64,000 nucleotides of DNA from Rugosimonospora sp040255525 (GTDB lineage Bacteria > Actinomycetota > Actinomycetes > Mycobacteriales > Micromonosporaceae), in contig JBDZVD010000008.1 of assembly GCA_040255525.1 (NCBI GenBank), positions 1 through 64,000 on the forward strand, read 5' to 3'. Numbering within the stretch: position 1 is the first letter of the stretch; the number at the start of each line of letters is the position of its first letter. The position numbers and the translations under genes were made by a program. Shown here piece by piece: positions 1 to 7,911 of this stretch. The notes under the pieces were generated by a model. The model made no database searches, was not told the origin of the DNA, and saw only the letters and a list, made by a program, of their open reading frames with translations.

Positions 1-1555
1 CGCCCGCCGGCCCGCCGGCCGTGGCGCCGGCCGGGGCACCGTTCGTCGCGCCGCCGGAGGTGCCGGCGTTGTGCGCCCGGCGGATCCGCTCCGCCTTCGC
101 CGAACGCATCCGGCGCCACCGGGGCCGGCTGCCGGGAACCGGCACGCTCTCGGTGTCCCCGTCCAGGTCGATGGTGGCGTCCTGGTCGCGCGGCGGCTGC
201 CCGTCGTGGTCGTGCTGCGCCGCCCCGCGCAGCTTCTCCTTGCGCAGCGTGCCGACCCGGATGACGGCGCCCGCCGCGGCCAGCGCGATGATGACCGCGA
301 CGATCGCGATGCCGGTCTGACCGCCGAACGGGATCAGGCCGAGCGCACCGCCGACCACCCACGCGATCATGAAGATGGTCTCGGAGCGGCCGAACGCGGT
401 CGCCCGCACCCGCTCCGGCACGCGCTCCTGGATCGTCGCGTCCACGGCCAGTTTCGCCAGACCGGTGGCGGCCGAGGCGACCAGGGTGAACAGCGCCACG
501 GTCAGCAGGTTGAAGCGCGCGGCGGCGAACAGCCCGGCCGCGGCCGTGAGCACGGTGACCTCGGCCTGGAGGAGCACGGGCCGCCGGATCCGCAGCCGGG
601 TGCCGATCGCGGTGGCCAGGAACGAGCCGACCCCGAGGCCGCCGGCGACCACCCCGAGCGCGGCCGCGCCCGCCAGCTTGTGGCCGAACAGCACGGCCGG
701 TACGTGGTGGGAGCGCACCGCGAACGCCAGGAACAGCGTCAGGAAACCGAACAGCGCCCGCAGCACCGCCCCGCCGGACAGCACCGCGACGACCAGCCTG
801 CCGTTCAGCACCTTGGTGCCGCGATTGAAGATCGCCGGTACCGTCTCCGGCGGCTCCGAGTCGGCGCGTGGCGGCAGCTTCAGGGCGAAGACCATGCCGG
901 CCACGAAGATCACCGATGACACGCGCAGCGGCCACTGCGGCCCGAACCAGTAGGCGGCCGCGCCCAGCGGGGCGACCACGGCACCCGCGATCGAGCCGAA
1001 CAGCGAGGCCCGAGCGCCCGCCTCCGACAGTCCCATGGACGACGGCAGCAGCCGGGGGACCGCCGCGCTGCGCGCCACGCCGTACGCCCGGGACAGCAGC
1101 AGCACGCCGATGGTGGCCGGGTACAGGCCGAGCCCGTGGATGTAGTCGGAGATCAGCCAGGCGAGGAACGCCCGGCCGAGCATGGTCGCCGCCAGCGCGT
1201 AGCGCCGGCCGTGCCGGAACCGGTCGAGCACCGGCCCGACCACCGGAGCCACCAGCGCGAACGGGAGCATGGTCACGAACAGGTACAGGGCGACGTTCTT
1301 GCGCGCCGCGTCGCCGGCCGCACTGAAGAACACCGTGCCGGCCAGGCCCATGGTGATCAAGGTGTCGCCGGCACACGAGGCGGCGTGCAGATCGAGCAGC
1401 CTGATCATCCCGATCTCGCCACCGCCGCCGGCGTGCCGGATGACCTGAACCCGCCTGTTCACCCAGCGACCGGCTCGGGTTGCGCCGCGCGCGGACCTGC
1501 GCGCGTTACGCACCCCGTACCCGAGGGTCTTTCCCAGCGACGGCATGTGATCCAT
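1..1555 (-). CDS. MFS transporter, C-terminus off the window
   Basis: The reading frame is open from an ATG at 1555 to the left edge (about 518 codons), so the stop lies outside. The N-terminus begins MDHMPSLGKTLGYGVRNARR, a basic cytoplasmic lead-in, followed by many hydrophobic helices such as LITMGLAGTVFFSAAG and LYLFVTMLPFALVAP. The loop VGPVLDRFRHGRR is a typical major facilitator loop 2-3 motif. The visible C-terminal part is hydrophilic and rich in Ala, Gly and Pro, unlike the helical core. An efflux role is the usual guess for this family, and the substrate cannot be read. It is divergent from the DUF3027 gene; both starts lie within 55 bp, so the promoters must overlap. Confidence 0.85.
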   Translation of the reverse strand, partial: MDHMPSLGKTLGYGVRNARRSARGATRAGRWVNRRVQVIRHAGGGGEIGMIRLLDLHAASCAGDTLITMGLAGTVFFSAAGDAARKNVALYLFVTMLPFALVAPVVGPVLDRFRHGRRYALAATMLGRAFLAWLISDYIHGLGLYPATIGVLLLSRAYGVARSAAVPRLLPSSMGLSEAGARASLFGSIAGAVVAPLGAAAYWFGPQWPLRVSSVIFVAGMVFALKLPPRADSEPPETVPAIFNRGTKVLNGRLVVAVLSGGAVLRALFGFLTLFLAFAVRSHHVPAVLFGHKLAGAAALGVVAGGLGVGSFLATAIGTRLRIRRPVLLQAEVTVLTAAAGLFAAARFNLLTVALFTLVASAATGLAKLAVDATIQERVPERVRATAFGRSETIFMIAWVVGGALGLIPFGGQTGIAIVAVIIALAAAGAVIRVGTLRKEKLRGAAQHDHDGQPPRDQDATIDLDGDTESVPVPGSRPRWRRMRSAKAERIRRAHNAGTSGGATNGAPAGATAGGPAG

Positions 1556-1609
1556 GGTGACCCATCGCAGCGACATTTGCCCCCTCCCCTCGGGCATTGC
1601 CCGCCGGCC

Positions 1610-2467
1610 ATGAGCAAGAATGCTGATGTGACCTCGGGTACCAGGAGCAGACTCGACCAGGTTCTCGCCGACGCGGTGGAACTGGCCCGCGCGGCGGTCG
1701 TGGAGGCGGCGATCGAAGAAGGCGGCCTGCCGCTCGCCGGCGTCGACACCGAGGGCGGGGCCGTCGGTGAGCATCTCGACGCGGTGTCCGAGGGTGAGAG
1801 GCTCGTCACCCACTTCTTCGCCTGCCTGCTGCCGGGCTACCGGGGCTGGCGCTGGGCGGTCACCCTGACCCGGGTTCCGCGCAGCCGCCAGGTGACGGTC
1901 AACGAGATCGTGCTGCTGCCCGGGCCGGACGCGCTCGTCGCGCCGCAGTGGGTGCCCTGGGAGGAGCGGGTACGCCCCGGCGACCTCGGGGTCGGCGACC
2001 TGATGCCGACCCCGCCGGACGACGACCGGCTGGTGCCCGGGTACCTGCTGTCGGACGATCCGGCGGTGGAGGAGGTCTCCGGGGAGCTGGGACTGGGCCG
2101 GGCCCGGGTGATGTCCCGGGAAGGGCGGTCGGACACGGCCCAGCGCTGGTATGACGGCGATCACGGGCCGGAGGCGCCCATCGCCACCGCGGCGCCGCGG
2201 ACCGCCCGGTGCGGGACGTGCGGGTTCTACCTGCCGCTGGCCGGTTCGCTGCGGCAGGCGTTCGGGGTCTGCGGCAACCTGTTCGCCCCCGACGACGGGC
2301 GCGCGGTCAGCTCGGACCACGGCTGTGGCGCGCACTCGGAGGTACTCGCCGAACCGGTCGCGGAGGTCGAGGAGCTGCCCACCGTGTACGACGACGGTGA
2401 ACTGGATCCGGTCGCCGACGGGCCGGTCCCGACCGGGCTGGACGCCGAGCGCCTCGACGTCTCGTAG
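1610..2467 (+). CDS. DUF3027 family protein
   Basis: A 285-residue soluble protein of a family I recognise as actinobacteria-specific DUF3027; its function is unknown. The start is the ATG giving MSKNADVTSGTRSRLDQVLA. Conserved-looking features are an aromatic core (GYRGWRWAVTLTRVPRSRQV), the APQWVPWEERVRPGDLGVGD segment near residues 105-125, and a C-terminal Cys cluster: CGTCGFYLPLAG from about residue 202, then FGVCGN and DHGCGAHSE. The four to five Cys could bind a metal (inference). It is divergent from an MFS gene, an arrangement common in related actinomycetes, and is followed after 25 bp by the convergent DUF2530 gene. Confidence 0.85.
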   Translation: MSKNADVTSGTRSRLDQVLADAVELARAAVVEAAIEEGGLPLAGVDTEGGAVGEHLDAVSEGERLVTHFFACLLPGYRGWRWAVTLTRVPRSRQVTVNEIVLLPGPDALVAPQWVPWEERVRPGDLGVGDLMPTPPDDDRLVPGYLLSDDPAVEEVSGELGLGRARVMSREGRSDTAQRWYDGDHGPEAPIATAAPRTARCGTCGFYLPLAGSLRQAFGVCGNLFAPDDGRAVSSDHGCGAHSEVLAEPVAEVEELPTVYDDGELDPVADGPVPTGLDAERLDVS

Positions 2468-2492
2468 GGTCTGCGACCTCTCGCCGGTCCGG

Positions 2493-2771
2493 TCAGCCCT
2501 CGTCCACCTGCGCAGTCTCGGCCTGGCGCGCCCGCAGCCGCCGCACCTGGCGGTGCCGGTCGTGGCGGATCATCAGGTACAGGCCGGGCATGATGCCCAG
2601 GACCACGCCGGCCAGGCAGGTCCACAGCCAGTTGGTGTGCCCGTGGTCGTGCAGCCAGCCGCGGAAGGGCAGCAGGGCCAGGCCGATGACGGCCCAGACC
2701 GCGGTGCCGATCACCGCGAACGGGACCATCGGCGGGTCGAGCGGCTGCACCCTCGGCTTCTCTACGTCCAC
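2493..2771 (-). CDS. DUF2530 small membrane protein
   Basis: A 92-residue protein with two predicted membrane helices (about residues 17-38, VPFAVIGTAVWAVIGLALL, and 49-68, WLWTCLAGVVLGIMPGLYLM) and a basic cytoplasmic C-terminus (IRHDRHRQVRRLRARQ). Size, helix layout and the opening MDVEKPRVQPLDPPMVPFA match the actinobacterial DUF2530 family. Its role is unknown. It is convergent with the DUF3027 gene, which it commonly neighbours. Confidence 0.85.
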   Translation of the reverse strand: MDVEKPRVQPLDPPMVPFAVIGTAVWAVIGLALLPFRGWLHDHGHTNWLWTCLAGVVLGIMPGLYLMIRHDRHRQVRRLRARQAETAQVDEG

Positions 2772-2919
2772 GCGAGCAGCGTACGTCCCCCGGGCGCCGC
2801 GCCGCCGCCAGGGATGAGGCGCGTCGCCGGCCCGCGCCCCGCCCCGCGTTGTGCCCGGGGCACCTCGCGGCGACTACCGTCGATCGTGACTGTGCGGGTG
2901 CGCGCGGAGTCACATGTCG

Positions 2920-2945
2920 TTAGCCATGCTTATTAGCTATGCTAA
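2920..2945. promoter_or_regulatory. Probable MarR operator: direct and inverted repeat
   Basis: TTAGCCATGCT at 2920-2930 is repeated as TTAGCTATGCT at 2933-2943 (13-bp period, one mismatch). The second copy is part of the perfect palindrome TTAGC-TAT-GCTAA at 2933-2945. It ends 5 bp before the chosen MarR start. MarR proteins bind such A/T-rich inverted repeats, so autoregulation is likely, possibly with control of the MFS gene downstream. The AT-richness stands out in this very GC-rich DNA. Confidence 0.7.
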
Positions 2946-2950
2946 GTATC

Positions 2951-3409
2951 ATGACGGAACGGACGGCGGTCATGTCGAAGCCGGTTGCCCCGGCGGCCCT
3001 CGCGGCCGTGCTGGGAAACGCCATCAGCCGGTTCAGCCGCAGGCAGCGCCAGGCGCGGCCGGTGGGCGAGCTGACCCAGAATCAGATCTCCGTGTTGACC
3101 AGCCTCGAGTTGGGCGGTCCGCTGACCCCACGGGAACTCGCCGACGCCGAGCGCGTCCAGCCGCCGACCATTACCAAGATCTTGGCCCGCTTGGAAGATC
3201 GCGGACTGCTCCAGCGCACCCCGCATCCGACCGACGGGCGGCAGGTGCTGCTGTCCCCGACGCCCGCCGGCCACGACATCGTCGCCGAGCAGCGGCGGGC
3301 GAAGGACGAGTGGCTCACCCGGGCGCTTTCCGGCCTGAGCCCGGCCCAGCGGCAGATCCTGTGCCAAGCCGCGGAGATCATGGCGCGGATCGCCCGCGAG
3401 GGTGACTGA
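2951..3409 (+). CDS. MarR family transcriptional regulator
   Basis: A 152-residue winged-helix regulator. The recognition region reads LTPRELADAERVQPPTITKI (about residues 61-80), followed by a wing with DGRQVLLSPTPAGHD and the C-terminal dimerisation helices. I chose the ATG at 2951; ATGs at 2939 (inside the operator palindrome) and 2972 are in frame and no strong Shine-Dalgarno decides between them. It is followed after 104 bp by an MFS exporter on the same strand, the usual pairing in which MarR represses a drug or solvent efflux gene and releases it on ligand binding. The ligand is unknown. Confidence 0.85.
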   Translation: MTERTAVMSKPVAPAALAAVLGNAISRFSRRQRQARPVGELTQNQISVLTSLELGGPLTPRELADAERVQPPTITKILARLEDRGLLQRTPHPTDGRQVLLSPTPAGHDIVAEQRRAKDEWLTRALSGLSPAQRQILCQAAEIMARIAREGD

Positions 3410-3513
3410 CGAGGACGACCGACGACAGCGACCGACCTGGCCGACCGACGAGGGCGACCGACATCCCGACCGTCCACACCCGACCGAACACCCGCAGGAG
3501 GCGAACGCTCAGA

Positions 3514-4929
3514 GTGCGAGCGCGTTTGGGCAGCACCTTTCAATCCTTGAAAGTCCGCAACTACCGACTCTACGCAACCGGCCAGCTGATCTCACTGATC
3601 TTCGGCTGGATGCAGATCACCGCGCAGGACTGGCTCGTCCTGCAGTTGTCGCACAACTCGGCCTCCGCGCTCGGCGTGGTCACGGCCTTCCAGTTCGCAC
3701 CGATCCTGCTGCTCACGTTGTACGCGGGGAAGCTCGCCGACCGGTTCGACAAGCGGGTCATGCTCCTGATCGCGAACTCCACCTGGCTGGTGCTGGCCGC
3801 CGTGATGGGCGTCCTGGTCACCAGCGGTGCCGTCCGGCTGTGGTGCGTGTTCGTGTTCGCCCTGCTGTGGGGCACGGTCAGCGCGTTCGAGACTCCGACC
3901 CGGCAGTCGTTCGCCTCCGAACTCGTCGGGCGGTCGCTGCTGCCCAACGCGCTGGCACTGTCCTCGGCGACGTTCAACTCCGCGCGGGTGATCGGCCCGG
4001 CGCTCGGGGGCGTGGCCATCGCGGTACTCGGTACCGGCTCGGCGTTCGTGGTCAACGCGGTGTCGTACCTGGGCCCGCTGATCATGCTCACCCTGATGCG
4101 CCCCGGCGAGCTGTACCGGGACGGGCTGACCATGGGCAGGGTGTCGGCCGACGACGCCCGGGTCGTCGACGGGCTCCGGTACGTGCGGCGCCGCCCCGAC
4201 CTGATCCTGCCGCTGGCTCTGATGCTGGTGATCGGCATGGCCGGGTTCAATTTCCAGCTGACCCTCGCCGTACTCGCCAAGAACGTGTTCCACACCGGCG
4301 CGGCCTCGTTCGGGCTGTTCACCACGGCCATCGCGGTCGGTGCGCTGATCGGCGCGCTGACCGGCTCCGGCCGGCGCCGGCGCCCCACCGTGTGGGTGGT
4401 GCTGTGGAGTGCCATCGCGTTCGGCGTGCTGGAGACGGCTGCCGGGATGATGCCGACGTACCTGATCACCGCCGCGGTACTGGTCCCGACCGGATTCGCC
4501 ATGATCTATCTGTCCCAGGCGGCGAACCAGCGGGTACAGATGGGTGTGGACGCGGAGATGCGCGGCCGGGTGATGGCCCTGTACGTGCTGGTGTTCCTGG
4601 GTACGAACCCGATCGGCGCGCCGTTGGTCGGATGGGTGGCACAGGCGTTCGGTGCCCGGCTGTCCATCTCGCTCGGCGGAGTGATCTCCCTGGTGGTCGG
4701 TGGTGCCGCACTGGCCGTCCGGTTGCGGATGAGCGGCGGCCGGATCAGGATGCGGTTGGCACCGATGCCGAAGCTCTACCTTGATGTCCCGGCGACGTGG
4801 CAGGGTGAGGAGCATGGAGTACCCGCAACTGCTGGAGTGTTTGGCCGCAGATTCCACCCGGTTACGGCAACTCGCCACCCGCGACCGGAGCGCACCGGTT
4901 CCGAGTTGTCCACAGTGGACCGTCAATGA
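3514..4929 (+). CDS. MFS exporter (MFS_3/EntS-like)
   Basis: A 471-residue polytopic membrane protein. The GTG start is preceded by AGGAGG at 3496-3501. It resembles the MFS_3 group related to the enterobactin exporter EntS: GMVTAF-like helix starts, the loop AGKLADRFDKRVMLLIANST, the motif FETPTRQSFASELV in the second loop, and the late motif MRGRVMALYVLVFLGTNPIG. Probably an efflux pump controlled by the preceding MarR protein. Oddity: the last 39 codons, after the final helix, run 116 bp into the next gene in another frame and do not look like transporter sequence. The ancestral stop may have been lost or shifted. Confidence 0.85.
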   Translation: MRARLGSTFQSLKVRNYRLYATGQLISLIFGWMQITAQDWLVLQLSHNSASALGVVTAFQFAPILLLTLYAGKLADRFDKRVMLLIANSTWLVLAAVMGVLVTSGAVRLWCVFVFALLWGTVSAFETPTRQSFASELVGRSLLPNALALSSATFNSARVIGPALGGVAIAVLGTGSAFVVNAVSYLGPLIMLTLMRPGELYRDGLTMGRVSADDARVVDGLRYVRRRPDLILPLALMLVIGMAGFNFQLTLAVLAKNVFHTGAASFGLFTTAIAVGALIGALTGSGRRRRPTVWVVLWSAIAFGVLETAAGMMPTYLITAAVLVPTGFAMIYLSQAANQRVQMGVDAEMRGRVMALYVLVFLGTNPIGAPLVGWVAQAFGARLSISLGGVISLVVGGAALAVRLRMSGGRIRMRLAPMPKLYLDVPATWQGEEHGVPATAGVFGRRFHPVTATRHPRPERTGSELSTVDRQ

Positions 4930-5563
4930 CTTGGTCAGGCACGTCGGCGAGGTGTATCTGCACAAGACCGAGTGCATGCGCCAGCAGCGCTTCCCCCGGC
5001 CGTGGCCGCCCGACTGTTCCGGCGAGGAACCGCTCGACCTGTTCGACCGGTCCTACGCCGCGCTGACCAAGGAATTCGCCGAGCGGCATCCGACCTCACC
5101 CGCGGCTACCTGGTACGAGCCCGAGCAGACCGTCGGGTTCTGGATCCGCCGGATGGCACAGGAGACGGTCATCCACCGCGTCGACGTCGAACTGGCGGTG
5201 GACGGATCGCCCTCCGGGATCCCGGAGGAGCTGGCCGTCGACGGGATCGACGAGGTGCTGGAGCGGTTCCTGGCGTACGGGTCGCACCGCTGGACGGAGA
5301 ACTTCGTGCCGAGCCTGCCCGGCCGTGACCAGCCACCCGTACTCGTCGCGACCGACGGGTTCGGGTGGCTGGTGCGGGCCACGCCGGACGGGGTAAGGAT
5401 CGACATCGCCACGCCGCGTACCGAGGCGAAGGCGAGCGTGTGCGGCGACCCGGTACCGCTGCTGCTGTGGTTGTGGCGGCGCGGCGACGGCGGCGTGGAA
5501 ACCGACGGCGACCAGGGATTGATCGACGGGCTGAGAGCGCTGCTTCGCGACGCGACGCAATGA
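4814..5563 (+). CDS. Maleylpyruvate isomerase family mycothiol-dependent enzyme
   Basis: A 249-residue protein starting at an ATG with GGTGAGG six bases upstream. The N-terminal DinB-like helical bundle (about residues 1-140) carries the family features VRHVGEVYLHK and the helix RMAQETVIHRVDVELAV with its H-R-x-D. The C-terminal part (LLLWLWRRGD) matches the MDMPI C-terminal domain. Members use mycothiol as a cofactor; only a few have known substrates, so true maleylpyruvate isomerase activity is not implied. It overlaps the end of the MFS gene by 116 bp in a different frame, and its conserved N-terminus lies inside the overlap, so the overlap is real for this gene. Confidence 0.85.
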   Translation: MEYPQLLECLAADSTRLRQLATRDRSAPVPSCPQWTVNDLVRHVGEVYLHKTECMRQQRFPRPWPPDCSGEEPLDLFDRSYAALTKEFAERHPTSPAATWYEPEQTVGFWIRRMAQETVIHRVDVELAVDGSPSGIPEELAVDGIDEVLERFLAYGSHRWTENFVPSLPGRDQPPVLVATDGFGWLVRATPDGVRIDIATPRTEAKASVCGDPVPLLLWLWRRGDGGVETDGDQGLIDGLRALLRDATQ

Positions 5564-5630
5564 TGTCGTTACCCACAGCGTGTCAAGAATCGGTGGCGGT
5601 CGCTGACCAGGGGGCCTAGCCTCAGAGACT

Positions 5631-6122
5631 GTGGCGGTCCTACGTGACCTCATGATTGTGCTGACGCTGTTCGCGCTGGCCTGTCTGCCATGCCTGCTGG
5701 CAATGCTGGTGACCGCCGACATCGCCGCGGAAGCGATGGCGCGGGCGTTGCGCCGCCGGCTGCGCGCGCTACGCGGGCGGCATTCGGAGCGCCGGCTGGC
5801 CCGCGAGGTCGGCATCAAGGACCGGCCGGTCACCACGACCCCGACCGGGCCCCCGATCGAGCAGCTCGCCGCCGACCTGCGCAGGCTCGGTCAGCAGCGG
5901 ATCGGTGTGGCAACCCGGTCGCCGGTCTGGTTCGCGGCCGTCCAGCGTGCCTACGATGACCGGCTCGGCCTGGCCTGCCACGAGCTGGAGATCGCCGAGC
6001 ACCTGCACGAGCTGACCGGCATCGACCTCGAGATCGAACGGGTGCGGGTCGAGGGCGAGTTGCAGAGCGCCGGGCTCGCGCTGGTGAGCGTGGACACCCA
6101 GCGCAGCCAGGACCAGCGTTGA
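5631..6122 (+). CDS. Hypothetical membrane-anchored protein
   Basis: A 163-residue protein with a GTG start. One N-terminal hydrophobic helix (about residues 7-29, LMIVLTLFALACLPCLLAML) is followed by a strongly basic stretch (RALRRRLRALRGRHSERR), which predicts a cytoplasmic body. The remainder is charged and mostly helical (QLAADLRRLGQQRIGV; CHELEIAEHLHELTGIDLEI). I do not recognise a family. Its stop overlaps the TTG start of thpR by 4 nt (TTGA), so the two are translationally coupled. Confidence 0.7.
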   Translation: MAVLRDLMIVLTLFALACLPCLLAMLVTADIAAEAMARALRRRLRALRGRHSERRLAREVGIKDRPVTTTPTGPPIEQLAADLRRLGQQRIGVATRSPVWFAAVQRAYDDRLGLACHELEIAEHLHELTGIDLEIERVRVEGELQSAGLALVSVDTQRSQDQR

Positions 6123-6772
6123 CGCTGCCGGACAACCGGACGGCGCGGCACCGCCTGTTCATCGCGATCGAGCCGCCCCCCACCGCACTGGACCATCTCG
6201 CCGCGTTCACCGCCGGGCTGGGCTTCGTCCAGGCGGGGGTACGGGTGACCGCACGGCACCTGTGGCACGTCACGCTCGCGTTCCTCGGCGACGTACCGGA
6301 GCCCCTGCTGCCGGCCGCCGCCGGCGCGCTCGACCGGGCGGCCGCCGCGGTACGCGCGTCGCCGGTGCCCGCCCGGCGACCCGGCGACCGACCGCCGGCC
6401 GCGCCGCCCACCGTGCGGCTGGCCGGTGGCGGCCGGTTCGGGCGAGGCCGGTTCACCCTCGTCTGGGCCGGAGTCGACGGCGATCTGGGGCCGCTGCGCC
6501 GGGCCACCATCGGTGCGCTGCGGCGGGTACGGCTGCCGTACGACGACAAGCGGTACCACCCGCACCTGACTCTGGGCCGCCCCGGCGACCGGGTACCCGC
6601 GGAGGTGGTCGCCGCCGACCTCGCCGCACTGGCCGGGTACCGGGGTCTGTCGTGGACGGTCGGCGGGCTGGTCCTGTACCGCAGCCACCTGGGCCCGAAG
6701 CCGGTGTACGAGCCGCTGCACAGCGCGAGCCTGTCCGCGCTGCCCGTAGCGCCGGACGCCGGGCCCGGATAG
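6119..6772 (+). CDS. thpR: RNA 2',3'-cyclic phosphodiesterase (ThpR)
   Basis: A 217-residue member of the 2H phosphoesterase superfamily, which opens 2',3'-cyclic phosphates on RNA ends. Both catalytic HxTx tetrads are visible: HVTLAF near residue 50 and HPHLTLGR near residue 148. The N-terminal RLFIAIEPPPT and the late GGLVLYRSHLGPKPVYEPL are typical of ThpR/LigT. The start is TTG, overlapping the preceding stop. The middle contains an Ala/Pro/Arg-rich insertion (VRASPVPARRPGDRPPAAPP), probably a loop. It converges on the aldo/keto reductase gene, with a 13-bp-stem hairpin between them. Confidence 0.9.
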   Translation: MTLPDNRTARHRLFIAIEPPPTALDHLAAFTAGLGFVQAGVRVTARHLWHVTLAFLGDVPEPLLPAAAGALDRAAAAVRASPVPARRPGDRPPAAPPTVRLAGGGRFGRGRFTLVWAGVDGDLGPLRRATIGALRRVRLPYDDKRYHPHLTLGRPGDRVPAEVVAADLAALAGYRGLSWTVGGLVLYRSHLGPKPVYEPLHSASLSALPVAPDAGPG

Positions 6773-6773
6773 C

Positions 6774-6812
6774 GCGGGGCCGCCGGGAGCTGCACGCCAC
6801 CGGCGGCCCCGC
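6774..6812. terminator. Bidirectional hairpin between thpR and AKR
   Basis: A perfect 13-bp stem (GCGGGGCCGCCGG paired with CCGGCGGCCCCGC) with a 13-nt loop fills the 56-bp gap between two convergent genes. There is no U-tract, as is usual for actinomycete hairpin terminators. It would serve both strands. Confidence 0.75.
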
Positions 6813-6828
6813 ACCGCCTCGACAGGAC

Positions 6829-7815
6829 CTACCAGGCCCACGCCTCCGGGCCGGGTCCGCCCTTGCCGATCGGTGGGAACAGCTCGTCGAGCCGGGCGAG
6901 CGCCGCATTGTCCAGCGTGATCGACAGGGCGTCCACAGCGCCGTCGAGCTGCCCGATGGTCCGCGGGCCGATGATCGGGGCGGTCACGCCGGGCCGGGAC
7001 AGCAGCCAGGCCAGCGCGACGTTGGACGGGTCGTGACCGAGTTCGGCGGCCAGCTTCTCGTACGCCTCGATGGTCTCCCGGTGCTGCTCCAGTCCCTCGC
7101 TGGCGGCACCCTCCGACGACCGGGACGCGGTGCCCTCCCGCTGCTTGCGGATCGCACCGGACAGCAGGCCGCTGTGCAGCGGCGACCACGGGATGATGCC
7201 GATGCCGTACGCCATCGCGGCCGGGATCAGCTCCAGTTCGACATGCCGGGTGAGCAGGTTGTAGATGCACTGCTCGGAGACCAGGCCGAGGAAGTGCCGG
7301 GACGCCGCGGCGGCCTGCGCCTGGGCCAGGTGCCAACCGGCGAAGTTGGACGACCCGACGTAGCGGATCTTGCCCTGTGCTACCAGGGTCTCCATGGCCT
7401 GCCAGATCTCGTCCCATGGGGTGGACCGGTCCACGTGGTGCATCTGGTACAGGTCGATCCAGTCGGTCTGGAGGCGGCGCAGCGACTCGTCCGCGGCCTT
7501 GATGATGTGCCGCGCCGACAGCCCCCGCTCATTGGGCCAGTCGGACATCTTCCCGTACACCTTGGTGGCCAGCACGACCTTGTCGCGCCGGCCACCTCCC
7601 TGCGCGAACCAGCGGCCGATGATCTGCTCCGTGTACCCCTCGCCGGGCCGCCGTCCGTACACGTTGGCGGTGTCGAAGAAGTTGACCCCGTGCTCCAGCG
7701 CGCGATCCATGATCGCGAAGCTGTCCTCTTCGGACGTCTTCGGGCCGAAGTTCATGGTGCCGAGGCAGAGCCGGCTCACCGTGAGACCGGTACGACCGAG
7801 GTTCGTGTAATCCAT
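6829..7815 (-). CDS. Aldo/keto reductase
   Basis: A 328-residue NADPH-dependent oxidoreductase of the AKR fold, close to the YhdN/AKR11-type soluble enzymes. The catalytic tetrad is visible: D48 and Y53 (FFDTANVYG), K85 (LATKVYG) and H126 (YQMHHVD). The motif RYVGSSNFAGW and the late cofactor region SRPGVTAPIIGPRTIGQL fit. It reduces aldehydes or ketones; the substrate is unknown. It lies downstream of sepH on the same strand, separated by a large hairpin whose 3' arm contains the AAGGG that would serve as its Shine-Dalgarno. Confidence 0.9.
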   Translation of the reverse strand: MDYTNLGRTGLTVSRLCLGTMNFGPKTSEEDSFAIMDRALEHGVNFFDTANVYGRRPGEGYTEQIIGRWFAQGGGRRDKVVLATKVYGKMSDWPNERGLSARHIIKAADESLRRLQTDWIDLYQMHHVDRSTPWDEIWQAMETLVAQGKIRYVGSSNFAGWHLAQAQAAAASRHFLGLVSEQCIYNLLTRHVELELIPAAMAYGIGIIPWSPLHSGLLSGAIRKQREGTASRSSEGAASEGLEQHRETIEAYEKLAAELGHDPSNVALAWLLSRPGVTAPIIGPRTIGQLDGAVDALSITLDNAALARLDELFPPIGKGGPGPEAWAW

Positions 7816-7818
7816 GAA

Positions 7819-7859
7819 GAGACCCTTTCACTTCGAGCACACTCGAAGGCAAGGGTCTC
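7819..7859 (-). promoter_or_regulatory. Stem-loop in the AKR leader
   Basis: On the minus strand GAGACCCTT (7859-7851) pairs with AAGGGTCTC (7827-7819), enclosing a second stem CTTCGAG/CTCGAAG with a four-nucleotide loop. The structure starts 4 nt upstream of the AKR ATG and includes the likely ribosome-binding AAGGG. It could terminate sepH transcription, hide the AKR ribosome-binding site, or both. Confidence 0.6.
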
Positions 7860-7873
7860 GACTCGGCTGACTT

Positions 7874-7911
7874 CCGAGGCTCGGCTGCTTTCCCGAGGCT
7901 CAGCTGCTTTC
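7874..7911. repeat. 19-bp tandem repeat across the sepH stop codon
   Basis: Two copies of a 19-bp unit (CCGAGGCTCGGCTGCTTTC at 7874-7892 and the same with one change at 7893-7911), a partial third copy CCGAG after it, and a degenerate copy before it. The sepH stop codon at 7900-7902 lies inside the second copy, where the G-to-A difference makes the TGA. This suggests repeat slippage shaped the SepH C-terminus. Confidence 0.8.

Noticed and set aside
4907..4915. TTGTCCACA, an exact actinobacterial DnaA box, and similar sequences near 17081, 44430 and 62385
   Set aside because: The boxes are single and scattered, mostly inside coding sequences, with no cluster and no dnaA or dnaN nearby, so no origin is indicated.
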